Positions 26,712-35,260 of a DNA stretch of 64,000 nucleotides are shown piece by piece. The stretch lies in the NCBI RefSeq assembly GCF_019263585.2, contig NZ_JADQDF010000001.1, positions 1,116,001 through 1,180,000 of the forward strand. The letters are read 5' to 3'. Position 1 is the first letter of the stretch, and each line of letters begins with the position of its first letter. The translations under genes were made by a program, and so were the position numbers. The stretch comes from Pseudonocardia oceani. GTDB taxonomy: Bacteria > Actinomycetota > Actinomycetes > Mycobacteriales > Pseudonocardiaceae. The notes under the pieces were generated by a model. It did no database searches. It was not told the DNA's origin and worked only from the letters and a program-made list of their open reading frames with translations.

Positions 26712-28240
26712 GCCGGGAGCTCCACCGTGCGCAGCTCGCGCTTGAGGACCTTGCCCTGCGCGTCGACCGGCAGCGCGTCGACGACGTGCACGGCCTTGGG
26801 CGCCTTGAACGTCGCGAGCCGCTCGCGGCAGAACGCGACGACCTCGGCCGGGTCGGGGCTCTCCCCCGGCTTCGCCACGACGAACGCGGTGACGGCCTCG
26901 GACCAGTACGGGTCCGGCCGCCCGACGACCGCGGCGCGCAGCACGGCGGGGTGGGCGTGCAGGACCCGCTCCACCTCCTGCGACGAGACGTTCATCCCGC
27001 CGGACTTGATCATGTCGCCCTTGCGGTCGGCGAAGAACAGGTTGCCCTCGCCGTCGACACGGACGATGTCGCCGGTGCGCAGCCAGCCGTCGCGCAGCAC
27101 CGCGGCGGTGCGCTCGGGCTCGCGGTGGTAGCCGAGCATGACCGAGGGCGAACGGCAGATCAGCTCGCCGACCTCGGCGTCGTCGCCGTTCTCGTCGACG
27201 ACGCGGGTCTCCAGGTGCGTGACCGGCCGCCCGATCCACGACGGGTCGCCGCCGGGGACGTCGTCGAGCGTGGCGAACCAGCCGACGGTGCCGAGCTGCG
27301 AGAGCTCCGACTGCCCCCAGTAGGTGCCCCACCGGGCGTCCGGTGCGGCCGCCGACCAGGCGTCGATCGCGGCCGGGGCGACCTGCCCGCCGTAGGTCAT
27401 GCACCGCCGGACGGCCCCGACGGCGTCGGGACCGAAGCCGGGCTGCGCGGCGAGCGCGAGGTAGAACGTCGGCGTCTGCGCGATCACGGTGACGCCCTCG
27501 CGCGCGACGATCTCCAGCGCGCTCGCGGGCTCGACCGTCGCGGGCAGCACGAGCGTGGCGCCCATCAGCGTCAGCGTCGTCATCGACCCGAGCCCGGCGA
27601 TCGTGAAGAACGGCATGACGAACAGCCACGTGTCGTCCGGCCCGGTCTGCAGCCCCCAGCTCCACGCGGGCGCGGTGGAGATCAGGTAGTTGCGGTGCGG
27701 GACGAGCACGCCCTTGGGCTCGGCGGTCGTGCCGCTGGTGTAGATCAGCATGGCGACGTCGTGCTCGTCGACCTCGGCCTCGGGCTCGGTGTCGGGCTGC
27801 GCGCCCAGCTCCGCCTCCAGGCCGGGCCCGAGCACCACGGGCTCCCCCGGCACGGCGCCCGCGAACTCCGGGGCCACGAGCACGGCCGCCGGCCGCGCGT
27901 GGTCGAGCTGCCAGGCCACCTCGTGCTCGCGCAGCATCGGGTTGACCACCGTGAACGCCGCGCCGAGCTTGAGCGCGCCGTAGTAGGCCGCCACCACGTC
28001 GACGGAGTTGCGCGCCATCGCCGCGACCACGTCCCCGCGCCCCACCCCGCGCCCGGCGAGCAGGTGCGCGAACCGGTTGGCCCGCGCATCGAGCTCGCCG
28101 TAGGTCGTCTCGACCCGGTCCGGGGTGTAGCTGACGAACGCGACCTTCCCCGGTTGCGTGCGGGCGTGGCGGCGGAGCTGGTCGCCGATCGTGGCGCGGC
28201 CGATCGGCGAGCGGTGCTGCGGGGAGAGCGTGCCGGTCAT
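26708..28240 (-). CDS. AMP-dependent acyl-CoA synthetase
   Basis: A 510-residue member of the ANL adenylating superfamily, activating a carboxylic acid with ATP and CoA. Motifs: LIYTSGTTAEPKGV (A3), YWGQSE (A5 region), GWLRTGDI (A7), and a C-terminal catalytic lysine in DAQGKVLKREL. The substrate is unknown; position beside a Baeyer-Villiger-type monooxygenase and an esterase suggests an acid released by ester cleavage. The ATG overlaps the nitroreductase stop by four bases and its own stop overlaps the TetR start. Confidence 0.9.
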   Translation of the reverse strand: MTGTLSPQHRSPIGRATIGDQLRRHARTQPGKVAFVSYTPDRVETTYGELDARANRFAHLLAGRGVGRGDVVAAMARNSVDVVAAYYGALKLGAAFTVVNPMLREHEVAWQLDHARPAAVLVAPEFAGAVPGEPVVLGPGLEAELGAQPDTEPEAEVDEHDVAMLIYTSGTTAEPKGVLVPHRNYLISTAPAWSWGLQTGPDDTWLFVMPFFTIAGLGSMTTLTLMGATLVLPATVEPASALEIVAREGVTVIAQTPTFYLALAAQPGFGPDAVGAVRRCMTYGGQVAPAAIDAWSAAAPDARWGTYWGQSELSQLGTVGWFATLDDVPGGDPSWIGRPVTHLETRVVDENGDDAEVGELICRSPSVMLGYHREPERTAAVLRDGWLRTGDIVRVDGEGNLFFADRKGDMIKSGGMNVSSQEVERVLHAHPAVLRAAVVGRPDPYWSEAVTAFVVAKPGESPDPAEVVAFCRERLATFKAPKAVHVVDALPVDAQGKVLKRELRTVELPA

Positions 28241-28875
28241 GCGAACAGGGGCTTCGCGAACGACTCGGCGTAGACGATCTCGTCCACCGGGGTGCGGGTG
28301 AGCTTGGTCGGGAACGGCTTCTCCGGGTAGCCGACGGCGATGTGCGCGGCGGTGATGAAGCCCTCCGGGATCGCCAGCAGCTCGCGCACCTTGGGCTCCT
28401 CGATGCACAGCAGTGTGGTGAACGCGGTGCCGACGCCCTGGTCGCGCAGCGCGAGGCAGAGGTTCTGCACCGTCGGGTAGATCGAGCCGCCGCCGACCAC
28501 CGAGAGTCGGCCGAGCTCGGCATCGGTGGGGTGCAGGCCGTCGAGCTCCGCGCACGCGACGACGATCGCGGGCACCTCGGCCAGGTGCTCGGCGAAGAAG
28601 TCGGCGTCGGTGACGGTCTTGGGCAGCGCGCCCACGTTGACGTCGCCGGTGGCGATCGCGTCGAAGTACGCCTTCCACAGCGGCAGGTACAGGTCGGCCA
28701 GCGCCTGCTTCGTGGCGGCCTCGCGCACGACGACCCAGCGGACCGGCTGGCGGTTGCCGCCCTGCGGGCCGAAGCGGGCCACGTCGAACGCGGCGCGGAG
28801 CACCTCGTCGGGCACCGGGTCGGGTCGGAAGTAGCGGCACGTGCCGGTGGTGCGCATCGCCTCGGTCAGCTCCAT
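28237..28875 (-). CDS. Nitroreductase-family FMN oxidoreductase
   Basis: A 212-residue flavin reductase fold protein, first gene of the minus-strand operon. Conserved features are the N-terminal RTTGTCRYF and ARFGPQGGNRQPVRWVVV (FMN phosphate contact), and GSIYPTVQNLCLALRDQGVG in the dimer interface. It reduces nitro or quinone groups with NAD(P)H, or supplies redox chemistry to the pathway. The ATG at 28873-28875 has GGGAG upstream. It is divergent from the monooxygenase across about 110 bases. Confidence 0.87.
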   Translation of the reverse strand: MELTEAMRTTGTCRYFRPDPVPDEVLRAAFDVARFGPQGGNRQPVRWVVVREAATKQALADLYLPLWKAYFDAIATGDVNVGALPKTVTDADFFAEHLAEVPAIVVACAELDGLHPTDAELGRLSVVGGGSIYPTVQNLCLALRDQGVGTAFTTLLCIEEPKVRELLAIPEGFITAAHIAVGYPEKPFPTKLTRTPVDEIVYAESFAKPLFA

Positions 28876-28959
28876 CGCTGCTCCCTGTCCGCTGTGAGGT
28901 GGAGTGGGCAGCATGGTGGCGGGAAGTGATGCAGGTCAAGCGCCCGTCTTCCGCAATCA

Positions 28960-28975
28960 CCTAACCGCCGTTAGG
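28960..28975. promoter_or_regulatory. Palindromic operator on the monooxygenase promoter
   Basis: CCTAACCGCCGTTAGG is a perfect inverted repeat (arms CCTAAC and GTTAGG, four-base spacer). Its right arm overlaps the TAGGCT -10 hexamer (28972-28977), which ends seven bases before the GTG of the monooxygenase. Size and symmetry fit a TetR-family operator, and the TetR gene of the divergent operon is the obvious candidate binder. No binding has been shown. Confidence 0.6.
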
Positions 28976-28984
28976 CTCGGTCCG

Positions 28985-30928
28985 GTGAGCGACGACGCCC
29001 TGACCGAGCCCGTGCCGTCCGCCGTGCCCGGGCGCGAGGCGCTCGCGGCCGCGATGCGCGACGCCAATCTGCCGACGCTGGTGGCCGTGCTCTTCCAGCT
29101 CACCGGCGACCCGCGCTGGCTCGCCGACCCCTACCGGCCCACCCGCAGCCGCGGCATGGAGGACAACGACTCCGGCGGCTTCCCGCCGCAGGTGCAGGAC
29201 GAGATCCGGGCGGCGGCCGTAGACGCGGTGCTCGACTGGGCCGCCGGCCGTGCGCCCGCCGTGCCCGCCCCGACCGGCGACGACCTCGTCGCGCTGATGA
29301 GCCTCGCCGTCGGCGAGGAGGTCGGCGCGGAGTACGAGCCGATGACCGCGGCCGACATGGGCTTCCGCGACGCGCCGCCGCGGCGCGTCGACACCGACCT
29401 GCGCGTCGTCGTCATCGGGGCGGGCGTCTCCGGCATGCTCGCCGCGATCAAGCTGCGCGAGGCCGGGATCGAGCCGGTCGTGCTGGAGAAGAACCTCGAC
29501 GTCGGCGGCACCTGGCTGGAGAACACCTACCCCGGCGCCGGCGTCGACACCCCGAGCCACCTGTACTCGTACTCGTTCGCGCCGCGGCAGTGGTCGACGC
29601 ACTTCGGCAAGCGCGACGAGGTGCTCGGCTACCTGCGCTCCGTCGCCGACGCCCACGGCCTGCGCCGCACCGTCCGCTTCGGCGTCGAGGTGGCGAGCGC
29701 GCACCAGCACGACCAGGGCTGGACGGTGACGACGACGGCGGGCGAGGTGCTCGAGGCCGACGTCGTCATCACGGCGGTGGGCCAGCTCAACCGGCCCAAG
29801 GTCCCCGACCTGCCCGGGCTGGCGGAGTTCCGCGGGCCGCTGTTCCACTCGGCGCGCTGGCCCGAGGACCTCGACGTCACCGGCAAGCGGGTCGCCGTCG
29901 TCGGCACCGGCGCGAGCGCGATGCAGATCGTGCCCGCGATCGCCGGGCGCGCCGGGCGCGTCACGGTGTTCCAGCGGTCCGCGCAGTGGGCCGCACCCAA
30001 CGACGTCTACTTCTCCGAGGTCGCCGAGGGCGCGCGGCTGCTGCTCGCGCACGTGCCGTTCTACCGCCGCTGGTACCGCACGCGGCTGTCCTGGAACACC
30101 GGCGACCGCGTGCACCCGGCGCTGCAGGTCGATCCGGCGTGGGAGCACCCGGAGCGCTCGGTCAACGCCGTCAACGACGGCCACCGGCGCGTGTTCACCC
30201 GCTACCTGCAGTCCGAGCTCGACGGGCGCGAGGACCTGCTGGAGCGCGCGCTGCCCGACTACCCGCCGTTCGGCAAGCGGATGCTGCTCGACAACGGCTG
30301 GTTCGCCGCCCTGCGCCGCGACGACGTCGACCTGGTGAGCCAGCCCGTCGCGGCGGTCACCGCCACCGGCCTGCGCGCCGCCGACGGCACCGAGGTCGAG
30401 GCCGACGTGATCGTGCTGTGCACCGGGTTCGAGACCACGCGCCAGCTCTGGCCGATGGACGTCCGCGGGCGCGACGGCGCCGTCCTGGCTGACATCTGGG
30501 GCCCCGACGACGCCGACGCGCACCTCGGCATCACCGTGGCCGGGTTCCCCAACCTGTTCCTGACCTGCGGCCCGGGCACCGTGCTGGGCCACGGCGGCAG
30601 CTACATCACGATCGCCGAGTGCCAGGTGCGGTGGATCGTCGACGCGATCACGACGATGGCCGAGCGCGGCTACGGCACCGTGGAGGTCACGCCCGAGGCG
30701 CACGCCGACTACGCCGCCCGCCACGACGCCGCCCACGAGGCCATGATCTGGACGCACCCCGGCATGCGGAACTGGTACCGCAACCCCGCGGGCCGGGTCG
30801 TCTGCGCGATGCCGTGGCGGATCGTCGACTACTGGCGGATGACGCGCGAGGTCGACTGGTCGCAGATGGTGGTCGAGCCGCGCAGGAGTCGGGCGCACGC
30901 ACCCGGACTCCCGACGCCCGGCGGGTGA
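28985..30928 (+). CDS. Flavin-containing monooxygenase of the Baeyer-Villiger type
   Basis: A 647-residue enzyme. Residues 1-135 are a family-specific N-terminal extension. The FAD fold VIGAGVSG is at 143-150, the Baeyer-Villiger fingerprint FxGxxxHxxxW is present as FRGPLFHSARW (282-292), and a second Rossmann motif VVGTGASA for NADPH follows at 305-312. Expected reaction: insertion of oxygen next to a ketone to give an ester or lactone. The GTG start is set by the leaderless TAGGCT hexamer. An esterase is encoded 32 bases downstream, the classic partner. Confidence 0.92.
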   Translation: MSDDALTEPVPSAVPGREALAAAMRDANLPTLVAVLFQLTGDPRWLADPYRPTRSRGMEDNDSGGFPPQVQDEIRAAAVDAVLDWAAGRAPAVPAPTGDDLVALMSLAVGEEVGAEYEPMTAADMGFRDAPPRRVDTDLRVVVIGAGVSGMLAAIKLREAGIEPVVLEKNLDVGGTWLENTYPGAGVDTPSHLYSYSFAPRQWSTHFGKRDEVLGYLRSVADAHGLRRTVRFGVEVASAHQHDQGWTVTTTAGEVLEADVVITAVGQLNRPKVPDLPGLAEFRGPLFHSARWPEDLDVTGKRVAVVGTGASAMQIVPAIAGRAGRVTVFQRSAQWAAPNDVYFSEVAEGARLLLAHVPFYRRWYRTRLSWNTGDRVHPALQVDPAWEHPERSVNAVNDGHRRVFTRYLQSELDGREDLLERALPDYPPFGKRMLLDNGWFAALRRDDVDLVSQPVAAVTATGLRAADGTEVEADVIVLCTGFETTRQLWPMDVRGRDGAVLADIWGPDDADAHLGITVAGFPNLFLTCGPGTVLGHGGSYITIAECQVRWIVDAITTMAERGYGTVEVTPEAHADYAARHDAAHEAMIWTHPGMRNWYRNPAGRVVCAMPWRIVDYWRMTREVDWSQMVVEPRRSRAHAPGLPTPGG

Positions 30929-30960
30929 CGGCGCTCACCCCGGGCGCGCAGGATCGGGGC

Positions 30961-31902
30961 ATGACCAGCCACGCGATCGATCCCGAGCTCGCCGCCGTCG
31001 TGCCGATGCTCCCGCAGCTCGACCTGTCCGACCTGCCCTCCGCGCGCGCGAGCATGACGGCCCTGGTGGCCCAGCTCGGGACGCCGGACGCGACCGGCGT
31101 ACGGGTGGAGGAGGTGTCGGCGCCCGGGCCGGAGGGGTCGCCCGACGTCCGCATGCGCGTCTACCGGCCCGAGCGCGTGGCCGCGCCGGCCGCCGTCTAC
31201 GACGTGCACGGCGGCGGCTTCGTCCTCGGTGACCTGGAGACCGACCACGCCCGCAACCTGGAGTTCGCCCGCGAGCTCGGTGTCGTCGTGGTGTCGGTGG
31301 ACTACCGGCTCGCGCCCGAGACCCCGTTCCCCGGTCCGCTGGAGGACGTCTACGCCGGACTGGTGTGGACCGCGAAGAACGCATCGGAGCTGGGTGTCGA
31401 CCCCGAGCGCATCGCCGTGCACGGGGTGAGTGCCGGCGGCGGGCTCGCCGCGGGGCTGACGCTGCTGGCTCGCGACCGCGGCGGCCCGTCGATCGCGTTC
31501 CAGTACCTCGGCGTCCCCGAGGTCGACGACCGGCTCACGACGTCGTCGATGACCGCGTTCACCGACACCCCGATCTGGAACCGCTCCCGCGCCGTCGTCA
31601 GCTGGGACTCCTACCTCGGCGCGGGCGTTCCCGGCAGCGACGACGTGTCGCCCTACGCGGCTCCGGCCCGCGCCACCGACCTGTCCGGGCTGCCTCCGGC
31701 GTACGTGTCGGCGATGCACTTCGACCCGCTGCGCGACGAGGGCATCGCCTACGCGCTGGCCCTGCTGGCCGCCGGCGTGACCGTCGAGCTGCACCTGTTC
31801 CCCGGCACGTTCCACGGGTCCGGGCTGGCCCGGCACGCGGCCGTGTCGCAGCGCGAGCACGCCGAGGCGACGGCGGTGCTGGCGCGGGCGCTGGGGCTCT
31901 AG
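30961..31902 (+). CDS. Alpha/beta hydrolase-3 (hormone-sensitive lipase family) esterase
   Basis: A 313-residue esterase of the HSL group. The oxyanion motif HGGG is at 83-86, the nucleophile Ser157 lies in GVSAGG, the acid is in HFDPLRDEG and the histidine in GTFHGSG. It should hydrolyse the ester or lactone made by the monooxygenase upstream, releasing an alcohol and an acid that the neighbouring synthetase could activate. No signal peptide. Its TAG stop overlaps the stop of the convergent regulator in CTAG. Confidence 0.9.
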   Translation: MTSHAIDPELAAVVPMLPQLDLSDLPSARASMTALVAQLGTPDATGVRVEEVSAPGPEGSPDVRMRVYRPERVAAPAAVYDVHGGGFVLGDLETDHARNLEFARELGVVVVSVDYRLAPETPFPGPLEDVYAGLVWTAKNASELGVDPERIAVHGVSAGGGLAAGLTLLARDRGGPSIAFQYLGVPEVDDRLTTSSMTAFTDTPIWNRSRAVVSWDSYLGAGVPGSDDVSPYAAPARATDLSGLPPAYVSAMHFDPLRDEGIAYALALLAAGVTVELHLFPGTFHGSGLARHAAVSQREHAEATAVLARALGL

Positions 31903-32936
31903 CTCCTACAGGCGCGCGCGAGCCGGTGCGCCAGCAGCGCGCAGCGGGCGCGGAACCGGCCGCCCGGGTCGTCGAGGGTCCAGCCGACGGCGGTCTGGAC
32001 GTGCGCGAGGCGGCCCGCCACGGAGCTGTGGTGCAGGTGCAGCGCCGCGGCGGCCCCGCGCAGGGAGCCGGTGCGGCAGAAGGCGTCGAGCGTCGCGAGG
32101 TCGAGGGCGGGCAGCGCGGCGAGCGCCACGACGTCGGGGTGCGCCGCCAGCACGGCCGGCGGGACCTCGGCGAGCAGTGCGGGGGCGCCGAGCGCGTCGT
32201 GGTCGACGAGCTCGCCGGGGGCGTCGGCGAAGCGCAGGGCCAGGCGGGCCTGGCGCCACGACGTCCCGGCGTCCAGCGCCGCGACGGCACCGCCCAGCCC
32301 GCCGCGGGGGCCGCCGCCGAGCGCCGCACGCAGGGCGTCGACGGCGACGGTGCCGCCGCGGGCCTGCAGCAGCGCGGCGACGACCCCGCCGACCTCCGCG
32401 GCCCGGACGGCGTGCCCGGCCTCGGTGGCCAGCGCGCGCAGGTCGGCCCCGGGCTCCAGCGCCGCGACGCGCAGCGGGCGCCCCGGCCGCAGGCCCAGCA
32501 GGTGCAGCGCGCGGGAGCGGTCCTCCTCGGCCTCCCGCGTGGACAGGACGAGCTCGACGAGCGCCGGGTCGGCCAGGTGCGGGGCGGCGGGCACGGCACC
32601 GAGCAGGCGTGCGGACAGCGCGAACCGCTCCAGCACCAGCTCGTCGAACAGGCCGGGCGGGCCGCCGCGCTCCAGGCGGACCGACCCGCCGCCGGGCAGC
32701 GCCACCTCCCCCGACGGAGCATCCTGCACGACGGGACGCCCGTCGGGCCCCCAGCGCAGGTCCACCTCGCCGGGGCGCACGAGCGCGGCCGGGCACTCGG
32801 CGAGCGCGGCCGTGGCCCGGACCAGCGCGTTCAGCGACGCACCCCGCTCGACCAGCGCGTCGAACCAGGCGATGACGCGCACCGCGGCCTCCGCGTCGGC
32901 GTCGACTGCGGACAGGCGCAGCAGCAGACCCTCCAT
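31899..32936 (-). CDS. PucR/CdaR-type transcriptional regulator
   Basis: A 345-residue regulator. The C-terminal 70 residues form a PucR-type helix-turn-helix (LDAFCRTGSLRGAAAALHLHHSSVAGRLAHV in pieces). The upstream part is an Ala, Leu and Arg-rich sensory region without a recognisable ligand motif. The ATG at 32934-32936 is preceded by TAGCGT ending seven bases upstream, so the mRNA is probably leaderless. It faces the esterase gene; a regulatory link to the catabolic island is possible but only by proximity. Confidence 0.75.
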   Translation of the reverse strand: MEGLLLRLSAVDADAEAAVRVIAWFDALVERGASLNALVRATAALAECPAALVRPGEVDLRWGPDGRPVVQDAPSGEVALPGGGSVRLERGGPPGLFDELVLERFALSARLLGAVPAAPHLADPALVELVLSTREAEEDRSRALHLLGLRPGRPLRVAALEPGADLRALATEAGHAVRAAEVGGVVAALLQARGGTVAVDALRAALGGGPRGGLGGAVAALDAGTSWRQARLALRFADAPGELVDHDALGAPALLAEVPPAVLAAHPDVVALAALPALDLATLDAFCRTGSLRGAAAALHLHHSSVAGRLAHVQTAVGWTLDDPGGRFRARCALLAHRLARACRS

Positions 32937-32977
32937 CGCGGCGACGCTACGGCGCGCCGGCCTCCTCGGGAACCCGC

Positions 32978-33886
32978 TCAGGCACGGGCGCGGCCCCGCT
33001 TGCGGCTGGGCCGGTGCCCCGACGCGTGCTTGCGCGGCGCGGCCCGCCTGACCGGCCTCGGACCCGGGATCGGCGCCGGCGCCGCGGCCGGGGCGGCGAC
33101 GGCGGCGACCGGCACCGGCGGGCAGGCGGTGTCGAGGCGGGTGAGGACGATGTACTGCTGCACCAGCGTCCACACGTTGTCCGTCAGCCGGTACAGCAGG
33201 ATCGCGACCGGGAACGGGAAGAACAGGCCGCCGACCAGCGCGCCGGGGGGGAAGATCCACGGCGTCAGGCGCATGACCGACGCGGCCGGGCCGGTGGGCG
33301 CGGCCTGGCGCGCGAGCGAGTGGCGGGCCGTGACGTGCGTGGCGATCGCCGCGACCACCACCAGCGGCAGCGCGGCGGCCGCGACCTCCCAGCGGTCGAC
33401 GTGCGCACCGAAGGAGTCGAGCAGGCCCTGCGGCATCGACAGGTAGGACGACAGCGGCGCGCCGAACAGCCGCGCCTCCAGGAACGAGCGGACGTCGCCG
33501 GGCGGGAAGACGTAGTTGGCGATGGCGGCGTTCTGCTCGAAGGACAGGCCGGCGCGGTTGAAGCCGTGCAGCACGTGCAGCAGCCCGATGAACACCGGGA
33601 TCTGCAGCAGCGCGGGCAGGCAGCCGCCCACGACGCTCACCCCGTGCTCGCGCTGCAGGTCCTGGGTGGCGCGGGCGAGCGCGGCGCGGTCGTCGCCGTG
33701 GCGGGCCCTGAGCTCGGCCATCTGCGGGGCCAGCGCGCGCATCGCGCGGCCCGAGCGCACCGAAGCGCGGAACGGCTTGATCATGACGACGCGGAGGATG
33801 AGGACGAGGAAGACGACGGACAGGGCCCAGCCCGGGCCGCTGGACGGGCCGAGCAGCAGGGCGAAGAGCTGGTGCCACACCCACAT
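32978..33886 (-). CDS. yidC: YidC/Oxa1-family membrane protein insertase (second copy type)
   Basis: A 302-residue insertase. The 60KD_IMP core is seen: an N-terminal helix (WALSVVFLVLILRVVMIKPF), the cytoplasmic hairpin rich in charged residues with MRALAPQMAELRARHGDD, CLPALLQIPVFIGLLHVL, and three further helices, ending in a basic proline-rich tail RKRGRARA. It lacks the oriC-region setting of the main YidC (rnpA, rsmG, parA are absent), so it is an accessory paralog. ATG 33886 lacks a ribosome-binding site; GTG 33895 is an alternative. It follows a DUF6412 gene. Confidence 0.85.
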   Translation of the reverse strand: MWVWHQLFALLLGPSSGPGWALSVVFLVLILRVVMIKPFRASVRSGRAMRALAPQMAELRARHGDDRAALARATQDLQREHGVSVVGGCLPALLQIPVFIGLLHVLHGFNRAGLSFEQNAAIANYVFPPGDVRSFLEARLFGAPLSSYLSMPQGLLDSFGAHVDRWEVAAAALPLVVVAAIATHVTARHSLARQAAPTGPAASVMRLTPWIFPPGALVGGLFFPFPVAILLYRLTDNVWTLVQQYIVLTRLDTACPPVPVAAVAAPAAAPAPIPGPRPVRRAAPRKHASGHRPSRKRGRARA

Positions 33887-33980
33887 GACGGCGGACACGC
33901 GAAGTAGATCGGATCGAGCACGGGAGACACTCCGGAGGCAGCCGGGACGGGGACGCGTGTCCGGCGGGAGCGTCGAGCAG

Positions 33981-34313
33981 CTACAGCGCCGGGAACGGGT
34001 CCGACGGGGCGCGGGAACGGGTGCGGCCCGCGGCGTCGGGGTCGGGGTCGCGCTGGCGGGGGACGGCGCGGCGGGCCGACGCGCGGCGGCGCTCGCGGGC
34101 GGCCACGGCCGGGGCGGTGACCAGGGCCGACGGCGGCAGCGCGGGGTGCGCGAGCCCCCGGGCCAGCAGCAGCGCGCCGACCGCGCCGAGCACGAGCGAC
34201 GAGCCGGCGTCGTCGGGGCCCGCGTCGAGGAGCCCGGCGTCGAGCAGGACGGAGAAGAGCAGCGCGCACAGGAGCAGGACCGACCCGCCCACCCGCTCCC
34301 GCGCCTTCCGCAC
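33981..34313 (-). CDS. DUF6412-type small membrane protein upstream of yidC
   Basis: A 110-residue protein with two hydrophobic stretches (VGGSVLLLCALLFSVLL and SLVLGAVGALLLARGLA) separated by an acidic loop, then a basic, disordered tail. Small proteins of this kind (DUF6412) sit immediately upstream of accessory yidC genes in actinomycetes, which is the basis of the call. The GTG start follows GGTGCGGTGG. Together with yidC it may form a two-gene unit. Function unknown. Confidence 0.6.
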   Translation of the reverse strand: MRKARERVGGSVLLLCALLFSVLLDAGLLDAGPDDAGSSLVLGAVGALLLARGLAHPALPPSALVTAPAVAARERRRASARRAVPRQRDPDPDAAGRTRSRAPSDPFPAL

Positions 34314-34389
34314 GCGGCCACCGCACCCGGCGGCGGCGTGCCCGGCGGCGGCGGGAAAACGCTGGCCCGCGGCCCGGCGGCCGGGCACG

Positions 34390-35169
34390 GTGGCGACCGT
34401 GCTGCCCGCGCCCGACGTCCGCGCCCTCGCCCCGCTGTTCCCGCCCGAGCGGCCCGGGCCCCTGATCCACGCCCACGCGGCGGCCACCGGCGTCGGGTGC
34501 GCGTGGGTCGACCGGCGGCCGGACCCGCGCGCCGCGCTCGTCACGCTGCCCGGCGGCAACCACGCCCTCGGCGGCGATCCCGACGCCCTCACTCCGGACG
34601 ACCTCGCCGGCGTCGCCGGGTTCGTCGACGCCTCGGAGCACTGGCGGCCGCTGCTGGCCGCCGCCGACCCGCACCTCGGGACGTGGCGCCGGCTGTTCGC
34701 CGCGCTCCCCGCGGCGGTGCCGGTCCCCCGGTCCCACGCCCGGCTGCTCGGCCCCGCCGACGCCGGCGCCCTCGCCGCGCTCGACCCCGGCAGCGCCTGG
34801 ATCCACGACACCCGGGGCGGAGCGGCCGCGCTCGCGGCGGCGGGGGTGGGGCGGGCGGTCGTGGTCGACGGGCGGGCGGTGTCGGTGGCCGTCCCTTTCT
34901 ACCGGGGCGAGCGCTACGAGGACATCGGCGTCGTCACGGACCCGGGGTTCCGGGGACGGGGACTGTCGACGGCATGCGCGGCCGCGGTGGTGCACGACGT
35001 CCGGGCGCGGGGACGGGTACCGACCTGGACCACCTCCCCGCCGAACCGGGCGAGCCGGGCGGTGGCGGCGCGGCTGGGGTTCGTCGGAGCCGGGGAGGGG
35101 GTGCTGCACCGCCCTGCAGGTGCCGGTGCCGGACTGACCGCCCCGCCCCCCCGCCGCCCCCACGAATGA
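34390..35169 (+). CDS. GNAT-family N-acetyltransferase
   Basis: A 259-residue protein. The C-terminal third has the acetyl-CoA site: VVTDPGFRGRGLSTACAAAVVHDV, with the R-G-R-G pyrophosphate loop, then SPPNRASRAVAARLGFVGAG. The N-terminal part is variable (FR47-like arrangement). The substrate is unknown. GTG 34390 or 34399 could be the start; neither has a clear ribosome-binding site. The gene ends within a large hairpin shared with the convergent regulator gene. Confidence 0.8.
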   Translation: MATVLPAPDVRALAPLFPPERPGPLIHAHAAATGVGCAWVDRRPDPRAALVTLPGGNHALGGDPDALTPDDLAGVAGFVDASEHWRPLLAAADPHLGTWRRLFAALPAAVPVPRSHARLLGPADAGALAALDPGSAWIHDTRGGAAALAAAGVGRAVVVDGRAVSVAVPFYRGERYEDIGVVTDPGFRGRGLSTACAAAVVHDVRARGRVPTWTTSPPNRASRAVAARLGFVGAGEGVLHRPAGAGAGLTAPPPRRPHE

Positions 35170-35221
35170 CAGTGGAGTGGCTTTACTGCCACTGGGCGCC
35201 AGTGAAGCCACTCCACTGTCA
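35167..35221. terminator. Nested hairpin between convergent GNAT and response-regulator genes
   Basis: Outer arms 35167-35183 and 35205-35221 are perfect 17-base inverted repeats (core AGTGGAGTGGCTT). Within them CACTGG (35190-35195) and CCAGTG (35199-35204) form a second stem adjacent to the right arm. The GNAT stop codon is inside the left arm. It is well placed as a bidirectional terminator. Confidence 0.75.
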
Positions 35222-35253
35222 GGGGGCGGGGGGCGGGGGGCGGGGGGCGGGGG
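35222..35253. repeat. G-run tandem repeat, potential G-quadruplex
   Basis: Five runs of five or six guanines on the plus strand, each separated by one cytosine, follow the hairpin directly. Four such runs satisfy the G-quadruplex rule. On the GNAT transcript the structure would come just after the terminator; on the other strand it lies 8 bases past the response-regulator stop. Confidence 0.7.
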
Positions 35254-35260
35254 CGGCCGG

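Noticed and set aside
26046..31902. Mobile or recently transferred island
   Set aside because: No integrase, transposase, tRNA or flanking repeats were seen, and base composition looks like that of neighbouring genes.
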